Source of the DNA: Kribbella sp. CA-293567
Lineage (GTDB): Bacteria > Actinomycetota > Actinomycetes > Propionibacteriales > Kribbellaceae
NCBI RefSeq assembly: GCF_027627575.1
Contig: NZ_CP114065.1
Location: forward strand, 1,612,001-1,676,000
Direction of reading: 5' to 3'
DNA length: 64,000 bases
Part shown: one piece after another, positions 9,168 to 16,875 of the stretch
Layout of the letters: every line of letters starts with the position of its first letter
Numbering within the stretch: the first letter of the stretch is position 1
The notes under the pieces: model-generated
Seen by the model: the letters and a program-made list of their open reading frames with translations, nothing else
The model's database searches: none
What the model was told of the DNA's origin: nothing
Position numbers and translations under genes: made by a program

Positions 9168-10106
9168 GTGAAACGGTTCCTGCGGCGGGCAGTGCTCGTG
9201 ATCGTCGTGTGCTGGCTGGTCGTCACGGTCGGCTCGCTGGGGTACAACGCCTTCACCGGCGGTACGGCGGCGCCCCCGCCCGGGCTGAAGTTCGTGCAGG
9301 CAGGCGACGTCAGCACGCGGTACGAGACCTGGGGAACGACCGGTACGCCGATCGTGCTGGTGCACGGCTCGGTCGAGTCGGTAGACACCTGGTCCCGGCT
9401 GGTGCCGTTGCTGAGCGGCCATCGGGTCTACGCCTACGACATCACCGGGTACGGGTACTCCGAGCGCAAGGCGCCGTACACGGTGGAGCATCTCGCGGCG
9501 CAACTGCTCGGTTTCCTGGACGCCATGCAGCTTGGTGGCCCAGGGCAACCGAAACCGATGCTGGTCGGCCATTCGCTCGGCGCCGGGATCGCGGCGGAAG
9601 CGACGTTGGAGGCGCCCGGGCGGATCGGTGGGCTGATGTTCCTGGACGGGGACGGGCTGCCGCTTCCCGACGAAGGCGGCTCCTGGGCGCGAAACCTGGT
9701 CGTTCCGCCGTACCGGACGACGTTGTTCCGCCTGGTGCTCGGCTCCGACTGGCTGATCCGGCGGATCTTCAAGGAGACCTGCGGACCGACCTGCCCGGCC
9801 CCGGACGTCGATCAGTGGGTCCGGCCGTTCCGGCAACCCGGCGCGGAGCAGGCGGTGTGGGAGATGACGGCGAACGGGATTCCCGCCGTACCACCGGAGC
9901 GGCTGGCCGGCCTGCGCGACGTACCGGTTCCGACCTCGGTCGTCTTCGGTGAGTTCGACACCCAGGGCGGCAACGCGGTCGAGACGGCCACTCGCGTCGG
10001 CGCCCCGGCCGCCACGATCATCCCCACCGCGAACCACCTGACCCCGATCTCTCACCCCACCGAGGTCGCCGCAGCCATCGAAGCGCTCGCCGAGCGACAG
10101 GGGTAG
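9168..10106 (+). CDS. Membrane-anchored alpha/beta hydrolase
   Basis: 312-residue alpha/beta-hydrolase-fold protein with an N-terminal transmembrane anchor (FLRRAVLVIVVCWLVVTVGS), so the catalytic domain is probably outside the membrane. Oxyanion strand IVLVHGS, nucleophile elbow GHSLGAG (Ser at about residue 145), and a C-terminal NHLTPISHP carrying the likely His. Two Cys in ETCGPTCPAP may form a disulfide. GTG 9168 is preferred over an upstream GTG at 9123 because CAGACT lies exactly six bases before it (leaderless pattern). Ester or peptide hydrolysis is possible; the substrate is unknown. Confidence 0.75.
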   Translation: MKRFLRRAVLVIVVCWLVVTVGSLGYNAFTGGTAAPPPGLKFVQAGDVSTRYETWGTTGTPIVLVHGSVESVDTWSRLVPLLSGHRVYAYDITGYGYSERKAPYTVEHLAAQLLGFLDAMQLGGPGQPKPMLVGHSLGAGIAAEATLEAPGRIGGLMFLDGDGLPLPDEGGSWARNLVVPPYRTTLFRLVLGSDWLIRRIFKETCGPTCPAPDVDQWVRPFRQPGAEQAVWEMTANGIPAVPPERLAGLRDVPVPTSVVFGEFDTQGGNAVETATRVGAPAATIIPTANHLTPISHPTEVAAAIEALAERQG

Positions 10107-10134
10107 TCGCCTTGGGGTCGCCGGGGAGCTGGGG

Positions 10135-10863
10135 TCAGGCGCCCGACAGCTTGAGGTTGGTGGCGGTAGCGGTGAGGACGAGCGACTGACCCTCGACCGA
10201 GATCCGCTGCAGCTGAGCGTTGAACGGCAGCTCCGGTACGGCGATGCCGCGGGCGAGCGCGGAGCTGACCAGGCTGCGGAGCCGCTCCGGAATGTTGTCG
10301 AGCACCGACCTGTCGACCACGAATCCGATTCGCCCGTTGACCGGCAGCGGCTGGATCGCGGCGGACGCCTCCAGGCCCCGGATGCTCACCCGGCCGACCA
10401 GCTTGCCGTCGACGATCTGGAACTTCAGAGCGTCGATGCCGCGCGGATTGGTGGTCAGCTTGAGCAGACCTGCCGGGGCGAGGCGGAGGTTCAGATCGGC
10501 CTTGTCCACGGTGACGGGCGCGCTCCGATCACCGGTGAGCGCCTGCCGCGGGACGTGGATGGTGTGCATCTCCACGGTCAGGTTCTCGGCCGGGATCTTC
10601 TCGATGGTGGGCTCGCGCATGGTCAGCGTGACCTTGTCGAACTTGCTCCTGGCCACCTGCGGCAGGAAACCGAAGCCGCCGATCTCCACCGACGTGTCGG
10701 CCGCGCTGACGTCGTACTGCGCTGCCTCGGTGGCCGCCGCGGTCGCCAGCCGGTCCTCGGCGAGTGACTCGCCGACCCGGTCGGCGGCGACGCCGAGGCC
10801 GACCAGGATCAGCAAGATGACGATCAGCGCGCGCAGTGCCCGGCGCGGTTTCCTGGAGCTCAT
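10135..10863 (-). CDS. DUF2993 (LmeA-like) membrane-associated protein
   Basis: 242-residue protein with one N-terminal transmembrane helix (ALRALIVILLILVGLGVAADR) followed by a DUF2993 domain. The best-known member is mycobacterial LmeA, involved in lipomannan maturation; the present role is not known. The block GGFGFLPQVARSKFDKVTL at about 62-80 is characteristic. The start ATG 10863 is preceded by TAGGCT-N7, so the message is probably leaderless. It is convergent with the hydrolase on its left. Confidence 0.8.
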   Translation of the reverse strand: MSSRKPRRALRALIVILLILVGLGVAADRVGESLAEDRLATAAATEAAQYDVSAADTSVEIGGFGFLPQVARSKFDKVTLTMREPTIEKIPAENLTVEMHTIHVPRQALTGDRSAPVTVDKADLNLRLAPAGLLKLTTNPRGIDALKFQIVDGKLVGRVSIRGLEASAAIQPLPVNGRIGFVVDRSVLDNIPERLRSLVSSALARGIAVPELPFNAQLQRISVEGQSLVLTATATNLKLSGA

Positions 10864-10887
10864 TCGGCAGAGCCTACTGAGTTGGTC

Positions 10888-11367
10888 CTAGCCGCGTCGG
10901 TGCCCGTGGTGGAAACGGCGGTGACGGATCGGTCCGCTGAGGATCGCGAACCAGAACAGCATCCACAACAACCACGGTGCTGTCAGTACCACCGACGACA
11001 CGACCAAGCCGACCATCAGGACCGGGAAGATCCACAGGAACGGAGGCGGCGGGCCGACCCTGACTCGCGGCTGCCGACCGTGTGCCCAGGACGGATGCCC
11101 TTGTGCCAAAGGCGTCTGGCCCTGGGCCCAAGGTGGCCTGCCGGGTGTCCAGGACTGGTGCGCCGGCACCAGTTCCGGGAGGTCGGCGAACAAGGCGTCG
11201 ACCTCATCGGCGTACCGGGCCTTGGTGGCGTGCCCGCTGCGCTCCTCGAACTCCTCCTGCGTCAGCCGTCCGGCGACGAAGTGCTCACTCAACCCCGAGA
11301 CCGCCAGGTCGCGTTCGGCATCACCGATCCGGAGCGACCCGCCGCGAGCCGGTAAGTGGTCGCTCAT
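10888..11367 (-). CDS. DUF1707 membrane protein, coupled to PadR
   Basis: 159 residues. The N-terminal half is DUF1707 (LRIGDAERDLAVSGLSEHF, then AGRLTQEEFEERSGHATKA), a domain found at the N-terminus of many actinobacterial membrane proteins. A Pro/Gln/Gly-rich linker follows, then two close transmembrane segments (FLWIFPVLMVGLVVSSVVL and APWLLWMLFWFAILSGP) and a His/Arg-rich tail (IRHRRFHHGHRR). Its ATG at 11367 overlaps the stop of the padR gene as ATGA, so the two are translationally coupled and it is a likely target or partner of that repressor. Function is unknown. Confidence 0.8.
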   Translation of the reverse strand: MSDHLPARGGSLRIGDAERDLAVSGLSEHFVAGRLTQEEFEERSGHATKARYADEVDALFADLPELVPAHQSWTPGRPPWAQGQTPLAQGHPSWAHGRQPRVRVGPPPPFLWIFPVLMVGLVVSSVVLTAPWLLWMLFWFAILSGPIRHRRFHHGHRRG

Positions 11368-12077
11368 GACCGAGCCCTGGAGTCGTCGCCACTTTCCTCG
11401 TCGTCGGCGAGGATCGTGTAGAGCGTGCGCCGCAGGGTGATCACCGCGTCGCGCGCCTTCGCCTGCTGCTCGGGCGATCCCGCGGCCATGATCTGCCACA
11501 TCGCCGTCGCGACCTGCCCGAGAATCGGCTTCAGCCCGTTCTCGTCGTCGTCCTGCGCGGTCATCGCCTCCCACGGCGCCGAGACCTCGTCGGCGTGCGC
11601 GGCGACGTACGCGCGTCCTTCGTCCGTCAGTGTGAACGTACGCCGTCCGCTCACGGCGTCCGCGGTGACCAGCCCTTCGTCCTCGAGCTGCTGCAACGTC
11701 GGATAGATCGAACCAGGGCTGGGCTTCCACGCCCCACCGCTGCGCTCGGCCACCTCCTGGATGATCTGGTAACCGTTCATCGGCTGCTCCGCCAGCACCG
11801 CCAGGATCGCCGCCCTGATGTCACCCCGCCGCGCCTTCGGTCCTCTGGATCCGCGCGGGTTCGCCCACGGCGGCCCACCGAAACCCCAAGCACCGAAGGG
11901 CCCCTGCCCACCGAACGGCCCCGGTCCACCGAACGGCGGCCGCCCGCCGTGCTGGAACCCGTGCCCGCCCTTCCGGCCGGTCATCGCCGCCCGCAACTCC
12001 TCCTTGACCTGCTCGAACGCCGAACAATCCAGCCGCCCGAACCCGTGCCATCCACCCGCGTACGCCGAACCAGTCAT
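11364..12077 (-). CDS. PadR family transcriptional regulator
   Basis: 237-residue repressor. A Gly/Pro/Phe-rich N-terminal extension (residues about 35-75, repeated PFGGPGPFGG-type units) precedes the PadR winged helix (AAILAVLAEQPMNGYQIIQE, then SPGSIYPTLQQLEDEGLV and the wing SGRRTFTLTDEGRAY). A C-terminal helical dimerisation part follows. ATG 12077 is chosen because GAGGAG sits eight bases upstream; the GTG nine bases earlier would abut it. The palindrome CGATATATCG lies 38 bases upstream and is a good autoregulatory operator candidate. The effector cannot be read. Confidence 0.9.
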   Translation of the reverse strand: MTGSAYAGGWHGFGRLDCSAFEQVKEELRAAMTGRKGGHGFQHGGRPPFGGPGPFGGQGPFGAWGFGGPPWANPRGSRGPKARRGDIRAAILAVLAEQPMNGYQIIQEVAERSGGAWKPSPGSIYPTLQQLEDEGLVTADAVSGRRTFTLTDEGRAYVAAHADEVSAPWEAMTAQDDDENGLKPILGQVATAMWQIMAAGSPEQQAKARDAVITLRRTLYTILADDEESGDDSRARS

Positions 12078-12114
12078 CCCAACCACTCCTCACCGAGCCA
12101 TCACGATAATCCAA

Positions 12115-12124
12115 CGATATATCG
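12115..12124. promoter_or_regulatory. Palindromic operator candidate for the PadR gene
   Basis: CGATATATCG is a perfect 10-bp palindrome in an unusually AT-rich patch upstream of padR. Autorepression through such sites is common in the family. Confidence 0.45.
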
Positions 12125-12264
12125 CGACCGCTCGCCACCCAAGGGTCTCGCCCGCCGATTTCTTCTACTTCCGCTTCCGGGTTTCGGCCTGTGACTGTTT
12201 GGATCGCCTTGTTACGCTGGGTGATTCCCTCCTAGCCAACAATGACTGAAGGGTTTCTCCCCTC

Positions 12265-12624
12265 ATGGGCATCTTCGACTCACTCAAGGACAAGGCTTCC
12301 GAGCTGCTGTCCGGCGCCACCGACAAGGTCACCGAAGCCACCGGCATCGACCTGTCCGGCGCCTCCGACAAGCTCGCCGAGACCACCGGCGTAGACGTCA
12401 CCGGCGCGGCCGACCAGGCCACCGCCGCCACCGAAGGCTTCGCCGACCAGGCCGGCCAGGCCACCGACGGCCTGACCGAAACCGCCCAAGGCCACGCCGA
12501 AGCAGCCCAGGACCACGCCAACGCCTTCGGTGACCAGGTCACCGAAACCACCGGCGTCGACCTCCCGACCGAGGGCCTCACCGAGCAGGCCACCGACAAG
12601 TTCGGCGAAGCCACCGGCCGCTGA
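12265..12624 (+). CDS. Small acidic repeat protein (MT0933/Rv0909-type antitoxin-like family)
   Basis: 119 residues, acidic, Ala/Thr/Gly-rich and probably helical or disordered. It opens MGIFDSLKDKASELLSGAT and contains repeated units of the type TDKVTEATGIDL, SDKLAETTGVDV and DQVTETTGVDL, followed by DQAGQATDGLTE. The opening and the repeats match the actinobacterial family named after the M. tuberculosis antitoxin Rv0909. No toxin gene adjoins it, so an antitoxin role is doubtful. The start has GAAGGG 11 bases upstream. It ends in a clear rho-independent-like terminator. Confidence 0.65.
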   Translation: MGIFDSLKDKASELLSGATDKVTEATGIDLSGASDKLAETTGVDVTGAADQATAATEGFADQAGQATDGLTETAQGHAEAAQDHANAFGDQVTETTGVDLPTEGLTEQATDKFGEATGR

Positions 12625-12646
12625 CCCCACAGCACTCACCCGACTG

Positions 12647-12684
12647 AACGGGAGCAACCCATCTCTGGGAATGCTCCCGTTTTC
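12647..12684 (+). terminator. Rho-independent terminator
   Basis: AACGGGAGCA / TGCTCCCGTT, 10-bp perfect stem with a 15-base loop, followed by TTTT. It lies 23 bases after the small repeat-protein gene. Confidence 0.75.
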
Positions 12685-12780
12685 AGTTCACCTCGTCACG
12701 CGAAGCCGGCTTCACGATCACTCCAGAGAGTTCGCCGAGCTGAGCGATCATCGTTCGAACGTGATCCCGCCGCGGCGAAC

Positions 12781-12891
12781 TCAACCCACCGACACGAGCA
12801 TCAGCAGCATCGCGGTCACCATCACGAGGATGACCAGTACTACGTCGACCACCATCCGGCCGGCGTCAGCTCGTACCACAACCACCATCAT
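12781..12891 (-). CDS. 36-residue small membrane protein
   Basis: Short frame starting ATG-ATG at 12891, preceded eight bases upstream by the near-perfect ribosome site AAAGGAG (12900-12906). The product begins MMVVVVRADAGR and continues with a single strongly hydrophobic stretch (VVDVVLVILVMVTAMLLMLV), then SVG and a stop. The ribosome site and single-helix composition are the evidence; no family is recognised. It lies between the repeat-protein gene and smpB on the same strand as smpB. Confidence 0.5.
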   Translation of the reverse strand: MMVVVVRADAGRMVVDVVLVILVMVTAMLLMLVSVG

Positions 12892-13122
12892 CGTCGGTTC
12901 TCCTTTAGGCAGCTTTTCGTCGCTGTCTCGATTAGACCGACAGATGCCGAGAAGGCAGTCACTGTTTCAGGGCCTGTGGATAACTCGGCGGGGTGACGAT
13001 CCGACCCGATCGAGTCATACCGGCAGTCGTACAAGCTGATCAACCATGTAGCCGGCGACTGTCGTCTTGCCAGGCTGGTCGCTTCAGTCATTCCACATGT
13101 CGTAGTCGCCTACCGGCTGGGA

Positions 13123-13602
13123 TCAGTCCGGCCGGCCCTTGAGCCGGCGGCTGACCGCGCGCTCGACCTCGCGGTTCGCCTCGCGTTCGGCGAGCGTATT
13201 GCGCTTGTCCCAGGTCTTCTTGCCGCGCGCCAGGACGATCTCCACCTTCGCCCGACCGTCCTTGAAGTACAGCAGCACCGGGACGATCGACAGCCCACTC
13301 TCGTTGACCTTGCGCTCGATCTTGTCGATCTGCGCCCGGTGCAACAGCAACTTCCGCTTGCGCCGCGACCCGTCGTTGAACCACCGCGCCTGCGAGTACT
13401 GCGGAATGTGGACGCCGTGCAGCCAGAGCTCCCGATCCTCGACCATCGCGAAGCCGCCGATCAACGAGGCCCGCCCGGCACGAAGCGCCTTCACTTCCAT
13501 CCCCTGCAACACGATCCCCGCCTCCCACGACTCACCCAGGTGGTAGTCGTGCGCAGCCTTCCGGTTCCGCGCGATCACAGGATCAGCCTCAGGCTTCTTC
13601 AC
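13123..13602 (-). CDS. smpB: SsrA-binding protein SmpB
   Basis: Binds tmRNA and guides it to stalled ribosomes in trans-translation; cytoplasmic. 159 residues, the normal size. Family blocks are all present: [35 protein letters not shown], the HIPQYSQA strand, and the C-terminal basic tail [21 protein letters not shown] that enters the decoding centre. GTG 13602 is preferred: it gives the standard N-terminus and has CAGAAT-N6 before it, a leaderless arrangement; the frame further upstream has non-family sequence. No tmRNA (ssrA) gene was found beside it. Confidence 0.95.
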   Translation of the reverse strand: MKKPEADPVIARNRKAAHDYHLGESWEAGIVLQGMEVKALRAGRASLIGGFAMVEDRELWLHGVHIPQYSQARWFNDGSRRKRKLLLHRAQIDKIERKVNESGLSIVPVLLYFKDGRAKVEIVLARGKKTWDKRNTLAEREANREVERAVSRRLKGRPD

Positions 13603-13943
13603 CCTCTGATTCTGCCCCGCCCTTCGTACATCCCCAACAGCCGACCTGCGATCCACGCCGCAACTCGGCACCAATGCCGATCAGCCCTGAGAGATCAGCG
13701 GGCAGTAACCCTCGCAGATGCCATCAAGGAACAACGCCGGCCGCTCCCCTCCCGGAACAGCTTCGGCCGCGCACCGTCCAGCCACCCATCCAGCGCAACG
13801 CCCGCGCGCTCGGGACCGCCGTCATGATGCCGTCTTCGGCCAACGCCGCCGACATCACCGCCACGGTTGGTCCCGGGAGGCTGGTGCAATCTGGACGTCG
13901 ACCGCCATTGGCGATCAGTTGCTGGGCACCTAGGGTCGAGGCT
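13603..13943. other. 341-bp gap without a convincing gene
   Basis: Open frames exist on both strands but none has a ribosome site, a family signature or a credible codon pattern. The right end holds the TAGGGT box (13931-13936) of the following methyltransferase gene. Confidence 0.4.
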
Positions 13944-14573
13944 GTGAGTACGAACTGGTCGAAGTGGCACGACGCCTACGCCAAGCCGGGCTCAGGACTG
14001 GGCGACCGGCTCGCCGCCGTCCGCGCTCAGATCGACCGCCGTCTGGACGCGACGGCTCCGGATCCGGTGCGCGTGATCAGCGCTTGCGCCGGCGACGGGC
14101 GCGACCTGCTCGGTGTTCTGGCCGACCGCTCGGACGCCGACCGGGTCACCGCCCTCCTGATCGAGTACGACGCCGAACTGTCGGCCCGCGCCCGAGAGGT
14201 CGCCAAGGCGTTGCCTGCGAGGATCGAGGTCCGGCAGGCCGATGCGGCGCAGAGCGACGTCTACGCGGGCGCGGTACCGGCCGATCTCGTCCTGCTGTGC
14301 GGCATCTTCGGCAACGTGAGCGACGTCGACATCCAGGCGACCATCGAGGCAGCGCCCCAGCTCTGCGCGCCAGGGGCCGAAGTCGTCTGGACCCGCCACC
14401 GCAACGATCCCGACCTCACCCCTTCCATCCGTGGCTGGTTCGCCGACGCCGGCTTCGACGAGATCGCCTTCGTCGCGCCGGACGCGGACCAGTGGTCGGT
14501 GGGCGTCCACCGCCTCGCCGCCGCTCCCCGCCCCCTCGAGCTCGGCCGCCACTGGTTCACCTTCATCCGGTGA
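13944..14573 (+). CDS. Class I SAM-dependent methyltransferase-like protein
   Basis: 209 residues. WSKWHDAYAKPGSGLGDRLA opens the protein, followed by VRVISACAGDGRDLLGVLAD (SAM-binding loop with ACAGDGRD), LIEYDAEL (ribose-binding acidic residue) and DLVLLCGIFGNVSDVD (motif IV region). This matches a family of actinobacterial class I methyltransferases with unknown substrate. The GTG start at 13944 is seven bases after TAGGGT, the canonical leaderless spacing; the longer upstream frame reads non-family sequence. Confidence 0.75.
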   Translation: MSTNWSKWHDAYAKPGSGLGDRLAAVRAQIDRRLDATAPDPVRVISACAGDGRDLLGVLADRSDADRVTALLIEYDAELSARAREVAKALPARIEVRQADAAQSDVYAGAVPADLVLLCGIFGNVSDVDIQATIEAAPQLCAPGAEVVWTRHRNDPDLTPSIRGWFADAGFDEIAFVAPDADQWSVGVHRLAAAPRPLELGRHWFTFIR

Positions 14574-14688
14574 CCGCTACCTGCTTTCTTGCTACAGGCA
14601 ACTGACCGGTCGACCACAACGACGTAGGCCACCAAGTGCGGGGTAGGGGCCGACGGCTTGGCTCGACGGAACACGCCGTCGACGGTCT

Positions 14689-14729
14689 CGAGCCAGCGAA
14701 GCGCCTGGGCCAAGTGCTTCGCTGGCTCG
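14689..14729. terminator. Bidirectional hairpin between convergent genes
   Basis: Perfect 14-bp stem (CGAGCCAGCGAAGC / GCTTCGCTGGCTCG) with a 13-base loop, in the 233-bp gap between the rightward methyltransferase and the leftward secreted-protein gene. Confidence 0.6.
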
Positions 14730-14806
14730 TCGAGAGATCTGATCTCGGCCAGCAGTTGATGAATTGTCTACACCGAGATTCCGGCCGTGACGACCAACCG
14801 GCAGAC

Positions 14807-15154
14807 TCAGGCCCAGCTGGAGTTGCACACCAGGACAGTCCGGGTGGTGCCCGCGCGCACCGAGAGGTACGCCGTCTTCGAGGCGATCCGGCCGTTCGAG
14901 AGCCGCTTCACGATGTAAGTTCCGCCTCGGCCCTGGAAGTAGTAGGTGCCGACCGAGTCGCGGGCGCTGGCCCGGACGCCGGGGGCAGTGACGGTCACCG
15001 TCACATCTCCCACGCGTCCACAGTTGAAGACCAGCTTGAGGTAGGCCTTGTTCTGCACGGCCGCCGCCGCGGGAGCAGTGTTCCCGACGGTGGGAACGAG
15101 CGTCGCCATGACGAGCGCGGCAGCAAGCAGGGTGGAACGAATAACGCGGAACAT
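14807..15154 (-). CDS. Small secreted protein of unknown function
   Basis: 115 residues with a Sec signal peptide (FRVIRSTLLAAALVMATLVP, then TVGNTAPAAAA as the cleavage region). The mature part of about 80 residues is beta-rich and has two cysteines (FNCGRVGDV and LVCNSSWA at the C-terminus) that could form one disulfide. ATG 15154 has AGAGGAAA upstream. No family is recognised. The upstream 247 bp to the IS element contain its promoter region and a small hairpin that belongs to the tRNA-Arg locus. Confidence 0.65.
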   Translation of the reverse strand: MFRVIRSTLLAAALVMATLVPTVGNTAPAAAAVQNKAYLKLVFNCGRVGDVTVTVTAPGVRASARDSVGTYYFQGRGGTYIVKRLSNGRIASKTAYLSVRAGTTRTVLVCNSSWA

Positions 15155-15358
15155 CCTGAATTTCCTCTCAGAGGGGGCTACTGCACCGCACTGTAGGAGC
15201 CGGCCTGCACGCGCCGCTGCCCGTACTCCGCCCGTACTCCCGCTCGTCGAGAAACTGTGACGTGGCCGCCGCATGGGTAGCGCTCCGGACCTATGCATTG
15301 GGGCCGGGCTCTGCGGTCCGCGCGCGGTTGGTGCGGGTGTGGTGGCGCCTCAACCACC

Positions 15359-15379
15359 CCGCAGGCCTCTGACCTGCGG
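15359..15379 (-). terminator. Probable tRNA-Arg terminator, displaced by the IS
   Basis: CCGCAGG / CCTGCGG, 7-bp stem, 7-base loop. On the minus strand it lies eight bases after the left copy of the 15-bp target repeat. Before the insertion it would have stood directly behind the tRNA-Arg 3' end. Confidence 0.45.
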
Positions 15380-15386
15380 ATCTGAA

Positions 15387-15401
15387 CGGTGCCCCCGGCA
15401 G
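15387..15401. repeat. Left 15-bp target-site duplication of the IS
   Basis: CGGTGCCCCCGGCAG, identical to 16769-16783. It is the 3' acceptor-end sequence of tRNA-Arg in reverse complement. Confidence 0.85.
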
Positions 15402-15420
15402 TGTTGTGGTTCAACACATC

Positions 15421-15473
15421 GGCGACAGGTGTCTCAAGACATAGGCGACACGTGTCTCAGGTGATCGGCGACA
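15421..15473. repeat. Three 23-bp iterons at the left IS end
   Basis: GGCGACA recurs at 15421, 15444 and 15467, the last two each preceded by TGTCTCA at 15429 and 15453. Spacing is exactly 23 bp. The right end has a single copy (16742-16763). They are likely transposase-binding repeats. Confidence 0.6.
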
Positions 15474-15498
15474 GGCTGGTCGGGCTGGACGCTCGGGC

Positions 15499-16710
15499 AT
15501 GTCGAAGGCTCGGTTGGTCATCACGGCCCTGTTCATCGAGGGACAGACAGCCTCGGAGGTCGCCGCGCGGTACGGCGTCCATCGGGCTTGGGTCTACAAA
15601 CTGAAAGCGCGGTATCTGGCCGAGGGCGAGGCAGCGTTCGAGGCACGCAGCCGGCGTCCGAAGACCTCACCGCGGGCCACCCCGGCCGAGACGGTCGAGC
15701 TGGTACTGGCGCTGCGCAAACAGTTGACCGAGCAGGGTCTGGACGCGGGCGCGGACACGATCGGCTGGCACCTGGGTCATCACCATGCCACCGTGCTGTC
15801 ACGGGCCACGATCCACCGGATCCTCGTCCGGGCCGGGTCGGTCGTACCGGATCCGGGCAAGCGGCCCAGGTCGTCGTACGTGCGGTTCGCCGCCGAGCAG
15901 CCCAACGAGTGCTGGCAGTCCGACTTCACCCACTACCGCCTCACCACAGCGGCCGGCCGGCCCGGGACAGACGTAGAGATCATCAGCTGGCTCGACGACC
16001 ACTCCCGCTACGCCCTGACGATCACCGCCCATGTTCGGATCACCGGCCAGATCGTGCTCGCCAGCTTCGGTGAAACCGTTGCCCAGTACGGGATCCCGGC
16101 CTCCACTCTGACCGACAACGGCATGGTCTACACCACCCGGCTGTCAGGTGGGAAAGGTGGCCGCAACGGCCTCGAGACCGAACTGCGCCGCTTGAACATC
16201 ACCCAGAAGAACTCCCGCCCGAACCACCCCACCACCTGCGGCAAGGTCGAACGGTTCCAGCAGACGATGAAGAAATGGCTGCGCGCCCAACCGATCCAGC
16301 CCACCACCCTGAGCGAACTCCAGACACTGCTCGACACCTTCACCGACGAGTACAACCAGCGCCGACCACACCGGTCCCTGCCGCACCGAGCAACCCCTGC
16401 CACCGCCTATGCCGCGCGCCCGAAAGCCACCCCAGGCACCGACCGGACCGGCGAGGTCCACCACCGGGTCCGCACCGACCGCGTCGATCACACCGGCGTG
16501 GTCACCCTGCGCGTCAACGGCCGGCTCCACCACATCGGCATCGGACGAACCCACGCCCGAACCCACGTCCTGATCCTCGCCCACGACCTCGAAATCAGAG
16601 TCGTCGACGCCGCCACCGGCGAACTCCTCCGCGAACTCACCCTCGACCCCACCAAGGACTACCAACCCACCGGCCGACCCCCAGGACCAGCCCGCAAACA
16701 CCCCAAATGA
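15499..16710 (+). CDS. IS481 family transposase
   Basis: 403-residue DDE transposase. The N-terminal helix-turn-helix (TASEVAARYGVHRAWVYKLK) is followed by a linker and the rve integrase core with Asp in CWQSDFTHYRL, Asp in TLTDNGMVYTT, and Glu in TTCGKVERFQQTMKKWL; all three catalytic residues are present. A C-terminal beta domain (VVTLRVNGRLHHIGIG) is typical of the family. The frame is intact, so the element may still be active. ATG 15499 is the first start after the left inverted repeats. Confidence 0.93.
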   Translation: MSKARLVITALFIEGQTASEVAARYGVHRAWVYKLKARYLAEGEAAFEARSRRPKTSPRATPAETVELVLALRKQLTEQGLDAGADTIGWHLGHHHATVLSRATIHRILVRAGSVVPDPGKRPRSSYVRFAAEQPNECWQSDFTHYRLTTAAGRPGTDVEIISWLDDHSRYALTITAHVRITGQIVLASFGETVAQYGIPASTLTDNGMVYTTRLSGGKGGRNGLETELRRLNITQKNSRPNHPTTCGKVERFQQTMKKWLRAQPIQPTTLSELQTLLDTFTDEYNQRRPHRSLPHRATPATAYAARPKATPGTDRTGEVHHRVRTDRVDHTGVVTLRVNGRLHHIGIGRTHARTHVLILAHDLEIRVVDAATGELLRELTLDPTKDYQPTGRPPGPARKHPK

Positions 16711-16768
16711 CAACAGCTGAACCCACGAATCGCAGGTTCAGCTGTCGCCGATGACTCGAGACATCACA

Positions 16769-16783
16769 CGGTGCCCCCGGCAG
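16769..16783. repeat. Right 15-bp target-site duplication of the IS
   Basis: CGGTGCCCCCGGCAG; it overlaps the 3' end of the tRNA-Arg gene. Confidence 0.85.
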
Positions 16784-16844
16784 GATTCGAACCTGCGACG
16801 CACGGTTTAGGAAACCGACGCTCTATCCCCTGAGCTACGGGGGC
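16772..16844 (-). tRNA. tRNA-Arg (anticodon CCT)
   Basis: Reading leftward from 16844: acceptor GCCCCCG pairs with CGGGGGC near 16773-16779, D-arm AGCTCAGGGGATAGAGC, anticodon loop TTCCTAA (CCT, reads AGG), T-arm with GGTTCGAATCC. 73 bases plus discriminator; CCA is not encoded (CCG follows). The IS begins four bases past the mature 3' end. Confidence 0.95.
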
Positions 16845-16875
16845 GCACTTGGACCGGGGGTAAGCGTAGCGGACG

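Larger units (their letters stand above)
15402..16768 (+). mobile_element. IS481-family insertion sequence, complete
   Basis: 1367-bp element bounded by TGT...ACA. The two ends align without gaps over about 27 bases (left ends in CATCGGCGACAG; right, reversed, ends in CATCGGCGACAG), the inner 12 bases being identical. It is flanked by identical 15-bp direct repeats, within the size range known for IS481 family duplications. It carries one intact DDE transposase gene. The flanking duplication rebuilds the tRNA-Arg 3' end, so the tRNA remains whole. Confidence 0.9.

Noticed and set aside
12892..13122. tmRNA gene expected beside smpB
   Set aside because: No tRNA-like ends, no tag reading frame and no TTCGA arm found in the gaps on either side of smpB.
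13674..13943. Upstream extension of the methyltransferase frame and a minus-strand frame (13695-13970)
   Set aside because: The extension has no family similarity and the leaderless GTG at 13944 explains the start; the opposite frame has no signal.
16275..16754. Arg/Pro-rich frame within the transposase gene
   Set aside because: Shifted-frame shadow of the transposase 3' end; no start signal and no family.
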